Assembly: GCF_000406965.1 (NCBI RefSeq)
Contig: NZ_KE136357.1
Coordinates: 426,244 to 490,243 of the forward strand
Source of the DNA: Enterococcus avium ATCC 14025
GTDB lineage: Bacteria; Bacillota; Bacilli; Lactobacillales; Enterococcaceae
Direction of reading: 5' to 3'
Length of the DNA stretch: 64,000 bases
The position numbers and the translations under genes are program-made. Below the pieces are notes generated by a model. It saw only the letters and a list, made by a program, of their open reading frames with translations, searched no databases and was not told where the DNA came from. Below are positions 25,201 through 33,700 of this stretch, in pieces; within the stretch, counting starts at the first letter, position 1; each line of letters begins with the position of its first letter.

Positions 25201-26933
25201 TAGTTGGAGGACTTTTCGCTGGATTGAGTGCTATTGGTGGTTTATCGGGAGTTCTTTCAGCAGTAGGAACTGCGATTGGCGGATTAATTGCCTTTTTAGG
25301 TGGACCATTAACCGTTGCAGCTGCTGCAGCCATAGCAGTAGGCGTAGCTCTTTGGCAAAATTGGGATACCATCAAAGAGAAAGCTAGCCAGTTGAAAGAC
25401 TGGATCGGTGAAAAATGGGAAGGTATAAAGACGGCAACATCTAATGCTTGGAATAATGTCAAAAATTGGACTTCGGAAAAATGGAATGCAGCGAAAGATG
25501 CTGTGACTAGTAAAGCAGGTGAAATTTATACCGCCGCTAAAGATAAATTTACGAATACTGCAAATACAGTTCGCGATAAAGCAGGTCAAGCAAAAGATTG
25601 GGTTTCTAGCAAATGGTCTGATTTAAAGAATTCCACTTCAACTAAATTTGAAGAAATACGTTCAACTGCTGGTTCGAAAATGAACAGCGCAGCTGAAGCG
25701 GTTAGGTCTGGTGCAGAGACAGCTAAAAGTAAAGCTGTTTCTGCATTTTCAAGTTTGAAGGATGGAGTCGGAGGACATTTAAATTCAATAAAAACTACAG
25801 CTTCAGAAGTCTTTAAGAAAGTAGGGGGATGGGCGTCCGATTTACCTGGTGATATTGCAAAAGGCCTGTCTAGCGGTCTTAATACGATTAAACAAGCCAT
25901 GAACAATATTGCCAATGGATTAGCCTCTGGAATAGGAAAAGGTGTTAATGGCATTATCTCTGGAGTTAACTGGGTTATGAGTAGTTTAGGTGCAGGTTGG
26001 CGATTATCTTCTTGGCACGTACCATATTTCAGTTATGCAACTGGGACGAGTTTTCATCCAGGCGGATTAGCTATGGTAAATGACGGAGATGGCAGCAATT
26101 GGCGTGAGATGTATAAGTTGCCAAGTGGTCAGATTGGCATGTTCCCTAAACAAAAGGATTACATGGTTAACCTTCCCAAAGGTACCCAAGTCCTAAATGG
26201 TAGGGACACCAATAACTTTATGAATAATATTCCTCACTATAAAGGTGGATTAATCGACAGTGTTAAGAATTTCTTTGGTTCGATAAGTCCGAGTGCTTTA
26301 TTAGATCGAGCATTCGAAAAATTCGTTGATGTAGCAGGTATACCTGAACCAGGAGCTTCGATGGCTCTAGGCGCGGCTAAGAGAATTAAATCAAGTGCTT
26401 TTCGTGTCGTGAGTGATCGTATTTCTGAACTATTCAGACTCGATCGAGAAAACGAAAGTAAGAAAAAGGGATTTGCTAACGGAGGTAGAGTAGATCAGTT
26501 TGGCTGGTACAAAATGTCTGAAGGCAATAACACTGAATGGGTTGTTCCAGTAACTAAGCCAGAACTAGCCTTTCAAAGAATCAACGAAGCGCTTGATTTC
26601 ATGGGGTATGATGGTATCCCTGATTTAACAATGCCAGAAGTATTTAGAGATTCATCTGATAGTTATACTGGTTCAAGTTCATCTGGTAAAAAGAATAAAG
26701 GTTTTTCTATTACTGGTAATGGGATGGAAAACTTATCAGATAATCTACTTTCAAGTCTTGGTAATACAATCGCGAATGCCATTATTAACGCGCTCTCTAA
26801 TTTGGATCTGAAGGGGAACGACGGGCCCTTGGAAGTTGTTCTAGAGGTAGATTCAACTAGATTAGGACAAGTAACTGTACGAGGCATTAATCAGTATCAT
26901 GAACAGATAGGAAATGTAGAACTAAACTTATAA
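22275..26933 (+). CDS. Tail tape measure protein
   Basis: 1552 residues, the largest gene, in the standard position after the chaperones; AAAGGAGGG ribosome binding site. Long helical N-terminal region rich in Q, K and S (1-330), hydrophobic segments about 355-375 and 1000-1030, and four degenerate repeats of about 75 residues between about 610 and 830 built around FREVWNNGTG and AWNDNGRGT. The repeats probably set part of the tail length. At the usual ratio a tail of over 200 nm is expected; that is inference. Confidence 0.93.
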   Translation: MELDRLEVVFDGDLNPIEEKVARFEQKMDSMMSRVKSSSGQGMEAVEKNLSDSKGFDKFTKQFEKMNSNFDSMLKRMNQSASKNGEEVGKSLSAGVSKGAVKMTKDVQTAVDKVNTQMQQAKAAQQRIANLQANKNGARLSGDTKSESRIGEQISKAQIQMNKSQQQAQAIVRGLKSEYDAIPNSLSNISAKMEGNERQIEAMRAKVKALKNEMKMQQTETGSFASGKWKSTGIQDTPQSTKTAETISKQSAKMEKLIADNDALQRSYAQLEDRSGVLKTALSSVNTELGEQPVKARMAANGMRNLSGSTKQSEGLFSRFKNMMSNSIGRFGSLFDRQSKQVTSGTSRMAQGMGGFGRSMKMLWSQLFLFTFLYQGIMTLAGGLFKALQTNAQFSASLNQIKVNLLTAFYPIYQAALPAINALMSALAKVTGYIAGFISTLFGMNIGDAFNGAQGLMNNVQALDDTGSAASDASDGYDEMAQSIKDSNKQLKDQHDRTEAARKKAKEYKRLLAGFDELNILDFSDDSDDESNEFIPQEIPTRPKNPNGSGSDPWADFGSAAVPETPKWLTDFAKKFKDIMSKLFDPIKKAWDAQGKRVMDAFKYSLSEIGKLIKAIGKSFLEVWTNGTGQKFVENLLVLLGDVLYIIGDIARAFRIAWEENGRGTKLIQQIFNALNQWLEVLHDIAESFREVWNNGTGVELARQLIEFYTKLFHLIETIGKVFQNAWNDNGRGTAIIQAIFNALSEVLKLINSIMTAFDKAFASGIGESILANIMEIITNIFNTVGNLAKSFREAWDENNRGQTIFEGIMKIIDTVLGTIKRMTGATAEWAKTLDFRPLLNSINGLLKSIQPLTKNIGDGLEWFYNNVLLPLAKYTIQDLIPAFLKALSGALDALNGIINGCKPAFDFFWNSMLKPIAEWTGGVIVDVLKKLGDALSGIGNWITEHQEGFSAFVTVFGTFVAALKVISALSTVIEIVGGLFAGLSAIGGLSGVLSAVGTAIGGLIAFLGGPLTVAAAAAIAVGVALWQNWDTIKEKASQLKDWIGEKWEGIKTATSNAWNNVKNWTSEKWNAAKDAVTSKAGEIYTAAKDKFTNTANTVRDKAGQAKDWVSSKWSDLKNSTSTKFEEIRSTAGSKMNSAAEAVRSGAETAKSKAVSAFSSLKDGVGGHLNSIKTTASEVFKKVGGWASDLPGDIAKGLSSGLNTIKQAMNNIANGLASGIGKGVNGIISGVNWVMSSLGAGWRLSSWHVPYFSYATGTSFHPGGLAMVNDGDGSNWREMYKLPSGQIGMFPKQKDYMVNLPKGTQVLNGRDTNNFMNNIPHYKGGLIDSVKNFFGSISPSALLDRAFEKFVDVAGIPEPGASMALGAAKRIKSSAFRVVSDRISELFRLDRENESKKKGFANGGRVDQFGWYKMSEGNNTEWVVPVTKPELAFQRINEALDFMGYDGIPDLTMPEVFRDSSDSYTGSSSSGKKNKGFSITGNGMENLSDNLLSSLGNTIANAIINALSNLDLKGNDGPLEVVLEVDSTRLGQVTVRGINQYHEQIGNVELNL

Positions 26934-26945
26934 GGAGATGAGCTA

Positions 26946-27305
26946 ATGGATTTCTTGATATCAGGGTCAAATGTAGTAACACCAAAAGAATTATCTGTCA
27001 GCATACAAACCTTAGACAGTGGTTCTAGCGGAAGAAATGCTAATGGAGATATGGTTCGCGATATTCTCGGAAGAAAAACTAAATTAGATGTAAAATGGGG
27101 ACCTTTGGAAATTTCAGAGGTCTCTTTAATTTTGCGTTTAATTGATTCTGCCTTTTTTACAGTAAGGTATTTTGACCCACAGGAGGCAGGATTGATTACA
27201 AAAACATTTTACTGTGGTGATAGAGTAGTACCTGTTTACTCTTGGAATGAAAAATTCTCGAAGATGATGTGGCAAGGCTTGTCCGTATCGTTAATTGAAA
27301 AGTAG
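26946..27305 (+). CDS. Small tail protein (distal tail region)
   Basis: 119 residues, beta-rich, between tape measure and the large baseplate protein, where the distal tail protein usually lies. Shorter than a normal Dit and without its C-terminal galectin-like domain. I recall a DUF6711-like pattern but cannot confirm it. Confidence 0.65.
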   Translation: MDFLISGSNVVTPKELSVSIQTLDSGSSGRNANGDMVRDILGRKTKLDVKWGPLEISEVSLILRLIDSAFFTVRYFDPQEAGLITKTFYCGDRVVPVYSWNEKFSKMMWQGLSVSLIEK

Positions 27306-27316
27306 GTGAATACTGA

Positions 27317-29938
27317 ATGCTGATAGTTTCAAATGAATTCTTTGAAGCCTGTAAAGATAAAGAAAGGGAAGCTTTTGCACGCATCATTGTTAATGATAAA
27401 GTCATATATCTTAAAGATAAAATAAAGAAAATTGATTATTCAATGGGGGCCTTGGGAGGAGAAAGTTTCCAGATTGGGTCAACGCAATCAGCCACAGTTA
27501 AAATTGTTTTTTCTGAAATTATTGAAGGGTTAAAAGAACTAGACGAGATCAAGGTAGAAGTAGGATTTAAAATAAGAGGAACCGGCTTGCCATCAAATAT
27601 CAATCATGTTTCAAAAGTTGATCGAGCAAAAGTTGGAAGAGCAAGATTGGTGAGCTATGTTCCCGATAGATATGAATTTGTTCCTCTAGGAACGTTTTAC
27701 ATTAGTGGTCGAGTTGATCCCGACAGGAATGAAAAGACTACAACTGTTGAAGCTAGAGACGGATTTATTTTTTTGGAAGACAAATATGAGTCCGAGTTGA
27801 AATATCCAACAAAATTAGCAGACATTGCTTTAGAAATAGCAAACAAAAGTGGAAGTATTATCGATCCTGTTTCGTTTAACCATTTGAGTAATTACACGAT
27901 AAATAAGTTTGAGGGATACACATATCGGCAAGCAATAGGTTTAGTCGGACAATTTGAAGGTGGGTTTGTTTGTTTTGATAGAGAAGGTAGACTGTCAATT
28001 CGAAAACTAGCAGACCCGAACTTTAAGATTGAACCAAATGAATACTTTTTAAAAGGCCTTGTAAAAAGTGAATTACTTTATCAACCTAGAGGGATTACAT
28101 GTAAAGTTGTTAACCAAACTAATGAATCTAGTAATGAAACAGTTATTCTTCAATCAGGGTCAACAAATGGTGCGCAGATTTCTCTGGAAAATAATGCGAT
28201 GACTCAGATTTTATTAGATGATGTTTTCCAGAAAATAAGATACATCAATTTTTACCCAATCAGTTTGAAGTGGCGAGGGAATCCAGCTTTAGAGGTTGGA
28301 GACTGGGTAACTATGACAGATAGAGAGGGAAATAAATTTAAATCTCCTGTTCTAAATTATACGATGTCTTTCGACGGTGGTTTCAGTTCAACTATTAGTG
28401 CTGACACTAAAGCTTATTCAGCTAACGTCTCATCATTCAAAGGACCGTTGCAACAAAAGCTTGATGACATCGATTATAGAATCGATGCAGCTGGCAAGAA
28501 CAATGTTTATGAAGGAACAGAGGAACCGACAAATCCAAAAGAAGGCGACATCTGGTTTAAAAAGAATGGACCAGATGATGAGATATGGGTTTATAAGCAA
28601 ACGGCACCTGGAGTATTCGAGTGGGTAATGACGACATCCACCGCTTTAGAGGAAAGTATCAAAGAGCAAATTGAAAACTCGACTCCTAAAGATGAAATAG
28701 TTAAAACCATTAATCTGAGTGATGAGATGGATGGTAAAGAGTGGCTGAAAATTAAAGGCGCAAAATTATGGCTAACTAACGAGACGAAGATTGACAAAGC
28801 TATAATCACATCGGCAATGATTGGATCAGTTGATGCTGGAACAATTAGTGTTGGTACTCTAGATGCTTCTAAAATAAGAGTCGTCAATCTTGACGCTTCA
28901 TCTATATCCACTGGAACGTTGAATGCTATAACGATTAAAGGGGCGACTATAACAGGATCTAAAATCACGTCAACTGGTACGGATTATAATATGACCTTAG
29001 ATAACGGAGCAATTCGGTGGAACAGAAAGTCTGATGGAAAAAAAGTATTCGAAATATATAGTGCGATCAGAAATCAAAATGAAGGTGTCATGTATTTTGC
29101 AGTTGAAGACGGCGGAACCTTCAATTTGAAAAGCAATAAACTGAATAGGAATTTTATCACTGCATATGGTTCAACCAGCAATATGCAATTAAACCTTGAT
29201 TTAGATAGATTAAGTCTTTATTCATCAACTGGGAATACTTTAAGTTTTAGTGTTGAACGAACTGGTTTTTCTTATAGTACGAACGACAATGGGACATATA
29301 GAAATTTGTATTTACGTAACAATTCGTTCAGAGCAGATATTGGAGGTAACAAATATCTGAACTTAACGAATACTGGTTTTTCAATAAATACTGAAGGCAT
29401 AATGAGCTTTATGACAAACAACTCAATCCAATTGAGAGGAACATCGGCAAGAATCATGAGCGATGCTTCAGTTGATAAATCATTTTATGTGTATGGGACA
29501 AAAAGCTCCATTGTAAGGACTGAAAATTTTGGTGAGCGTTTGCTATATGCTTATGAAACACCAGAATATTTATTTGCGACATATGGTAAGGCAATTACTG
29601 ATGAAAATGGGTTTATAGAGATTGAAATTGAACCAATATTTTTAGAAACAATCAATACTGATTCAAGAAACTATCATGTTTTTGTTACACCATATGAGAA
29701 TGCAAATGTTCATGCGTGCCATTTAGAGCGTGATCGTTTCATGGTTAAGTCTGACAAACCTAACATAGAATTTAGTTGGCAAATAGTAGCTTATAGAAAA
29801 GGATACGAAGAATTTTATTTGGAAACTCTATCCAGCAATAACGATAAAGCGCCAAATTTGCTTCAATATCCAATAAGTATTACTGACATGACAGAGAAAA
29901 ACTCTAATCAAATATTAAATTACGAGAAGGTGAATTAA
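27317..29938 (+). CDS. Tail-associated baseplate/minor structural protein
   Basis: 873 residues. The N-terminal half (1-350) resembles siphovirus tail-spike/Tal proteins (GTFYISGRVDPDR, EARDGFIFLEDKY). Residues about 500-550 carry the DAGTISVGTLDASKI...STGTLN beta-helix start that links to fibre-like domains. The last 100 residues hold a GERLLYAYETPEYLFATYG segment, common at the C-terminus of such proteins. Likely host-contact or tail-tip component. No peptidase motif is obvious. Confidence 0.8.
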   Translation: MLIVSNEFFEACKDKEREAFARIIVNDKVIYLKDKIKKIDYSMGALGGESFQIGSTQSATVKIVFSEIIEGLKELDEIKVEVGFKIRGTGLPSNINHVSKVDRAKVGRARLVSYVPDRYEFVPLGTFYISGRVDPDRNEKTTTVEARDGFIFLEDKYESELKYPTKLADIALEIANKSGSIIDPVSFNHLSNYTINKFEGYTYRQAIGLVGQFEGGFVCFDREGRLSIRKLADPNFKIEPNEYFLKGLVKSELLYQPRGITCKVVNQTNESSNETVILQSGSTNGAQISLENNAMTQILLDDVFQKIRYINFYPISLKWRGNPALEVGDWVTMTDREGNKFKSPVLNYTMSFDGGFSSTISADTKAYSANVSSFKGPLQQKLDDIDYRIDAAGKNNVYEGTEEPTNPKEGDIWFKKNGPDDEIWVYKQTAPGVFEWVMTTSTALEESIKEQIENSTPKDEIVKTINLSDEMDGKEWLKIKGAKLWLTNETKIDKAIITSAMIGSVDAGTISVGTLDASKIRVVNLDASSISTGTLNAITIKGATITGSKITSTGTDYNMTLDNGAIRWNRKSDGKKVFEIYSAIRNQNEGVMYFAVEDGGTFNLKSNKLNRNFITAYGSTSNMQLNLDLDRLSLYSSTGNTLSFSVERTGFSYSTNDNGTYRNLYLRNNSFRADIGGNKYLNLTNTGFSINTEGIMSFMTNNSIQLRGTSARIMSDASVDKSFYVYGTKSSIVRTENFGERLLYAYETPEYLFATYGKAITDENGFIEIEIEPIFLETINTDSRNYHVFVTPYENANVHACHLERDRFMVKSDKPNIEFSWQIVAYRKGYEEFYLETLSSNNDKAPNLLQYPISITDMTEKNSNQILNYEKVN

Positions 29939-30085
29939 ATGAATAAGGATGGTTTTGAAGTAAATGCGGAAAGCGTTATTGATCAATTATTAAAAAGACT
30001 GTCTCAAGTAGAGTTGGAAAATGCTTCACTAAAAGTAGCTCTTGATCAGGTTTCGATTAATAAACAAAACGTTACAAAAGTCTAG
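29939..30085 (+). CDS. Small phage tail-region protein, 3' end cut by IS
   Basis: 48 residues with GAAGGTGA upstream; heptad-like helix (LLKRLSQVELENASLKVAL). It starts right at the previous stop. The stop codon (TAG 30083-30085) spans the IS110 junction, so the native C-terminus may have been longer. The ribosome-binding-site sequence ATTACGAGAAGGTGA recurs before the tail fibre gene at 31846. Confidence 0.55.
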   Translation: MNKDGFEVNAESVIDQLLKRLSQVELENASLKVALDQVSINKQNVTKV

Positions 30086-30216
30086 TGGTAATAAGTCAAG
30101 ATAATTTTTCAAAAGATTTTTAAAGGTAGTTAATTTTTGAAGCGCACTGAACTAAACCCGACCAAAATTAAAAATTTTTTCGGGTACTTCCAAGGATTAG
30201 CGTCAATAACATACTG

Positions 30217-31467
30217 TTATTTATCTATCACGCTCCTTGGTGGCATATAGAGTTGATGGTTACGTAGTAGCGTATCCACCAGACGCGTAAATTTTCTTGC
30301 GGTTAGTACGATGGCTCGTTTGTGTTTATGCTTGGGTGTTTCAGCGTATTTTTTCTTATAATACGCATGGTACTCAGGCTCGTATCTCCTTACGGAGTTG
30401 GTGGCTTCAACTAGATAATAACGGAGATAACGATTGCCTCGTTTGGCCATAGGAGTATTTTCATACTCAGAGTTACCTGATTGGTTCTGTCGCCAATATA
30501 AACCGGCATATTTAGCCAATTTGCTTTCATCTGAAAAGCGATTGATAGGGCCAATTTCAGCGAGTATACCCGCAGCATAAACAGGACCGATTCCTGGAAT
30601 ACTGGTTAAACATTGATATTCAGGTAGCACAACGACTAAATCGTCAATGGCTTTGTCTAAGTCTTTAATTAACTTTTCAAGACTACGAATTTCTTTGGCT
30701 AGAACACCCAAAACAATATCTACAGAGTCCTGATGGACTTTTCCTAACCGGTAGGAACTACGTATGGCTTTAGAAATTGCCTTTGCAATTCCTTCGGGAT
30801 TTTTAAAACGATACTTCCCTAGTTTTTGAATTAGGTTCGCAAACTCTTCTAATGACAGTTCGGCAAGTTGGTCCATTGTGTAATCTTCCGTCATTAGAGT
30901 TACTAATGTGGCACTTAAAACGGATCCACCTTCTGCTTTTAGTTCTTTAGAAAGCGTGTTGCATTTATAATAAATGTTTTCGATAAAGTGTTGCTTTGTA
31001 CGAACCAGCTGTTTAATTAGCTGATAACGCGTTCTAGTTAAGTGTTGGAGGGCAAGGTATTCTTCCTCTTTAATGATGGAGTTGACTTGCCTTTGGATGC
31101 GAAAATAGTCAGCGATATAAAAAGCATCAATTTGATCGTTTTTGTTTTCTTCAAAAATATCACGATACTTTTTAATTTTATTTGGTTGTTCAACTGAAAC
31201 CATAAGGTTCAATTGATTTAACTCAAGATCTTCTTTAAAAAACATAGCTGGATGAAAGCTATATAAAGATGTGGCCTCCATTCCAATCACTAAGCTCTCT
31301 ATCTCAAATTTTTGAGAAAATTCGAGAATGTATTCTTTGATCTGGCTTGCGCCAAGTTGACTATTTCCATAAGATGCTTCTTTTAAAACAGAGCAAATTG
31401 AATCGTCTGTCATAAAGCAAGCATCTAATTTTTCAGAACTAACGTCTAAACCGACAAATAGTTTCAT
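30217..31467 (-). CDS. IS110-family DEDD transposase, second type
   Basis: 416 residues, same length as the other copy and ending in the same DTLLRNHQLYxPPRSVIDK. DEDD points: D9 in GLDVSSEKLD, E in GMEATS, and ENKNDQIDA. SIPGIGPVYAAG and QSGN are present in the C-terminal domain. Intact, with AAAGGAGG upstream. The N-terminal third has diverged most from copy 1. Confidence 0.9.
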   Translation of the reverse strand: MKLFVGLDVSSEKLDACFMTDDSICSVLKEASYGNSQLGASQIKEYILEFSQKFEIESLVIGMEATSLYSFHPAMFFKEDLELNQLNLMVSVEQPNKIKKYRDIFEENKNDQIDAFYIADYFRIQRQVNSIIKEEEYLALQHLTRTRYQLIKQLVRTKQHFIENIYYKCNTLSKELKAEGGSVLSATLVTLMTEDYTMDQLAELSLEEFANLIQKLGKYRFKNPEGIAKAISKAIRSSYRLGKVHQDSVDIVLGVLAKEIRSLEKLIKDLDKAIDDLVVVLPEYQCLTSIPGIGPVYAAGILAEIGPINRFSDESKLAKYAGLYWRQNQSGNSEYENTPMAKRGNRYLRYYLVEATNSVRRYEPEYHAYYKKKYAETPKHKHKRAIVLTARKFTRLVDTLLRNHQLYMPPRSVIDK

Positions 31468-31475
31468 GTGGAAGG

Positions 31476-31750
31476 ACCTCCTTTCGTTGATTATTCGGAA
31501 ATTGCTTGGGTACTGTGGGATATCCCAGAATCACGTTGTCTAACGACAGCCTCGCATAATAGAGTTTCATTCATTAAACCTCTAAGCCACCCAATCTCTA
31601 CTAGGATTGGTAGAGGTCAATGGACTCAGCTAGTGTGTTGGAGGTTATACCAACGGTTCGGGTCACAGACTTTCTGTCGCAGTAAAACTGCAGAAGGTGA
31701 TAGCGTCTTCCCGTAAGTCCTTTCCAAGACTTATTATTCAGGAATATCCT
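31476..31750 (-). ncRNA. Candidate bridge-RNA region, copy 2
   Basis: Non-coding 275 bases upstream of the transposase. Shares with copy 1 the block GGTTCGGGTnACAGACTTT (31656-31673) and the end pattern TTCCCGT...TCCTTTCCA, while other parts differ. Minus strand includes AAAGTCT, equal to the AAAGTCT flank of its own insertion site. Confidence 0.4.
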
Positions 31751-31862
31751 ACAGTATCCAAGTAGTAATCGTTATTTTATTTAAACATATTAGGAATAGC
31801 CCCTAAGGGCGATTGAAGGAATGAAAGTTTCTTCAAAATATATATTACGAGAAGGTGAGTAA

Positions 31863-32897
31863 ATGGCTTATGAAAAACAAACTTGGATTCCTTATGATGA
31901 CAATAAAACAGAGGAACAAAATATTCAGGCGGGAGCAGTAGTTACTGCTGAAAGAATCAATCATTTAGAGGACGGATTGGATGAACATGATAAAGATACG
32001 ACTAATCCGCACAAGGTAACAAAAGCCCAAGTTGGCTTAGGAAACGTGACCAATGTTGAACAAGCGCCTAAAACTGATCTTACCTCCCATACATCAAATA
32101 AAACCAATCCTCATGGAGTTACCAAAAGCCAAGTTGGACTAGGAAACGTATCAAATGTGGAGCAAGCCAGTAAAACGGAGTTCAATAGTCATGTTGCTGA
32201 TAAAACGAATCCGCATTCCGTAACGAAGGCTCAAGTTAACCTCGGTAACGTCGACAACTACGCTACTGCCAATCAGACTGATGCGGAACAGGGGCTTGCA
32301 GGAAATAAATTTATTACGCCAATGGGTGTAAAGCAGCATGTAGATAAGCGTATAGCGACGCAGGAAGAAGTAAACGCAGGGGAAGCAAGGGATAAAATTG
32401 TTAGTCCTAAGACGCTTGATAAAAAGTTAGATGATTTAAATGTATCAGGTGGTTTTGGTGCATTTAACATGAGTGTTTTCAATGGGGAGCAAGGACAAAT
32501 AACTGGTAGTGGAATTCATGGGAAAGAGGTCAAATCAGGAACTCAAGTGCTACACATGCGGCCAGATGACCCAGTGGCAGAGAGAGCGTCCAATGGTCGG
32601 ATTAAAATCCAAAAAGCTGGTACGTATTTATTTATCATTCACACGTGGTATCAAATAGGCACACAAACAAATGGTTACCTGTATTTCAATTTGTTAAAGA
32701 ATGGCTCTCGTGCCGGCAACAATGATCGAGTGACTGGTCAAGGGGTAGATGCACTCAAGAATAGATGGGACGGCACAGGGCAGTGTGTAAACACAGCGAA
32801 TGCAGGAGATGAGTTTTCTGCAGGTATTGAAACCAATATTACCGGCAGTTTCACGAGTGTTGGCACAAAAACTATTACAGTTATCAAATTAGCATAG
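31863..32897 (+). CDS. Tail fibre / receptor-binding protein
   Basis: 344 residues, GAAGGTGA upstream. Residues about 40-150 hold three repeats of about 36 residues of the form NPHxVTKxQVGLGNVxNVEQA, a phage tail-fibre repeat. A linker with TPMGVKQHVDKRI follows. The C-terminal 140 residues form a beta-rich domain resembling C1q/TNF-like trimeric heads (IKIQKAGTYLFIIHTWY, NAGDEFSAGIET). Likely the adsorption protein. Ends at a strong terminator. Confidence 0.8.
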   Translation: MAYEKQTWIPYDDNKTEEQNIQAGAVVTAERINHLEDGLDEHDKDTTNPHKVTKAQVGLGNVTNVEQAPKTDLTSHTSNKTNPHGVTKSQVGLGNVSNVEQASKTEFNSHVADKTNPHSVTKAQVNLGNVDNYATANQTDAEQGLAGNKFITPMGVKQHVDKRIATQEEVNAGEARDKIVSPKTLDKKLDDLNVSGGFGAFNMSVFNGEQGQITGSGIHGKEVKSGTQVLHMRPDDPVAERASNGRIKIQKAGTYLFIIHTWYQIGTQTNGYLYFNLLKNGSRAGNNDRVTGQGVDALKNRWDGTGQCVNTANAGDEFSAGIETNITGSFTSVGTKTITVIKLA

Positions 32898-32915
32898 ATA
32901 AATAAGCAACGATTT

Positions 32916-32940
32916 AGCACACTTTCGAGTGTGCTTTTTC
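32916..32940 (+). terminator. Terminator after the tail fibre gene
   Basis: AGCACACT-TTCG-AGTGTGCT followed by five Ts: perfect 8-bp stem. It separates tail from lysis genes. Confidence 0.9.
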
Positions 32941-32971
32941 AATTATTTATTGAAAGGAAGGCGGAAAGCAT

Positions 32972-33310
32972 GTGTTAGAAAAATTTCTGGAAATTAACAG
33001 TTTCTTGATGGCAATTGGATTAGGGGGATTCTTAAAGATTTTCCACAGTATTTATAAAGCGGTCAAGGGAAATAAGGATCAAACGGAAAATAGATTCAAA
33101 CGTTTGGAATATGCGAATGTAGCCATTCTGCATGACAAAATTTATAAGCAATGCTCCGAATTTTTGGAGCAGGGTTGGATTTCTATAGATGATCTAGAAA
33201 ATTTAGAGTACTTGTGGCGTGGATATCGAGAACTTGGCGGTAACGGAACTGGCGAAACACTGTATAAAAAAGTGTTGGATTTGCCGAATAAACTAAAGGA
33301 GGAAAAATAG
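32972..33310 (+). CDS. Phage lysis-region protein with N-terminal membrane segment
   Basis: 112 residues, GTG start after AAGGCGGAAAG. A hydrophobic stretch about residues 8-28, then a charged region and YLWRGYRELGGNGTGETLY, seen in small phage proteins placed before holins. May assist the holin; function not known. Confidence 0.65.
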   Translation: MLEKFLEINSFLMAIGLGGFLKIFHSIYKAVKGNKDQTENRFKRLEYANVAILHDKIYKQCSEFLEQGWISIDDLENLEYLWRGYRELGGNGTGETLYKKVLDLPNKLKEEK

Positions 33311-33312
33311 TT

Positions 33313-33582
33313 ATGGATTTATCATTTATTACAGAAAATTTTGTACCAGTTATTGTAGTTGCCTGTTTAATAGTTGGGTATGTAATCAAGGTTACGCCGC
33401 TATTTAATAAAGTAGCAAATGCTTATATCCCATTGATTGTAGCAGCGTTAGGAGCGATTTTGGGCGGTGTTATGAACGGTATAGATGTGGAGTCAATTGT
33501 TTATGGCGCAGTGAGTGGTTTAGCTTCTACAGGCTTGCATCAAATGTTTTCAAAATTATTGAATTTAGGAGGGAATGAGTAA
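33313..33582 (+). CDS. Holin
   Basis: 89 residues with three hydrophobic segments (about 10-26, 36-54, 60-78) and the AALGAILGG...GAVSGLASTGLHQ pattern of A118-like holins. Placed directly before the endolysin. Makes the membrane lesions that release the lysin. Confidence 0.8.
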   Translation: MDLSFITENFVPVIVVACLIVGYVIKVTPLFNKVANAYIPLIVAALGAILGGVMNGIDVESIVYGAVSGLASTGLHQMFSKLLNLGGNE

Positions 33583-33583
33583 C

Positions 33584-33700
33584 ATGGACATGAAAAAAGC
33601 GAAGGAACTTTACGAAAAATCAGATGATAAAAATGTTGGTCTGCAACCTCAACCAAAAGAAATCGAAAACGTCAAAGAAGGAAGAGAGGAGAAAAAATAA
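33584..33700 (+). CDS. Small charged protein in lysis cassette
   Basis: 38 residues, highly charged, between holin and endolysin, overlapping the endolysin start by one base (TAATG). AGGAGGGAATGAG ribosome binding site. No family recognised. Confidence 0.55.
   Translation: MDMKKAKELYEKSDDKNVGLQPQPKEIENVKEGREEKK

Larger units (their letters stand above)
30084..31750 (-). mobile_element. IS110-family insertion sequence, copy 2
   Basis: A 1667-bp relative of the element at 2041-3706, same orientation. Both start after AAGTCT and share A[A/G]TGGT[G/A]ATAAGTCAAGAT; both are taken to end at a CT. It lies between a small tail gene and the tail fibre gene. Clear sequence divergence shows it is a second element, not a duplicate made inside this prophage. 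Confidence 0.7.

Noticed and set aside
22275-26933. Lytic or peptidase domain in the tape measure protein
   Set aside because: I looked for HxH, NlpC and SLT-type motifs near the C-terminus and saw none.
31468-31716. 82-codon plus-strand frame beside IS transposase 2
   Set aside because: No start site, no counterpart in copy 1, and overlaps the conserved non-coding block.
29921-31862. Repeat ATTACGAGAAGGTGA before 29939 and 31863 as a target duplication of the IS
   Set aside because: The copies lie 110 bp and more from the IS ends and serve as ribosome binding sites; IS110 elements do not make such duplications.
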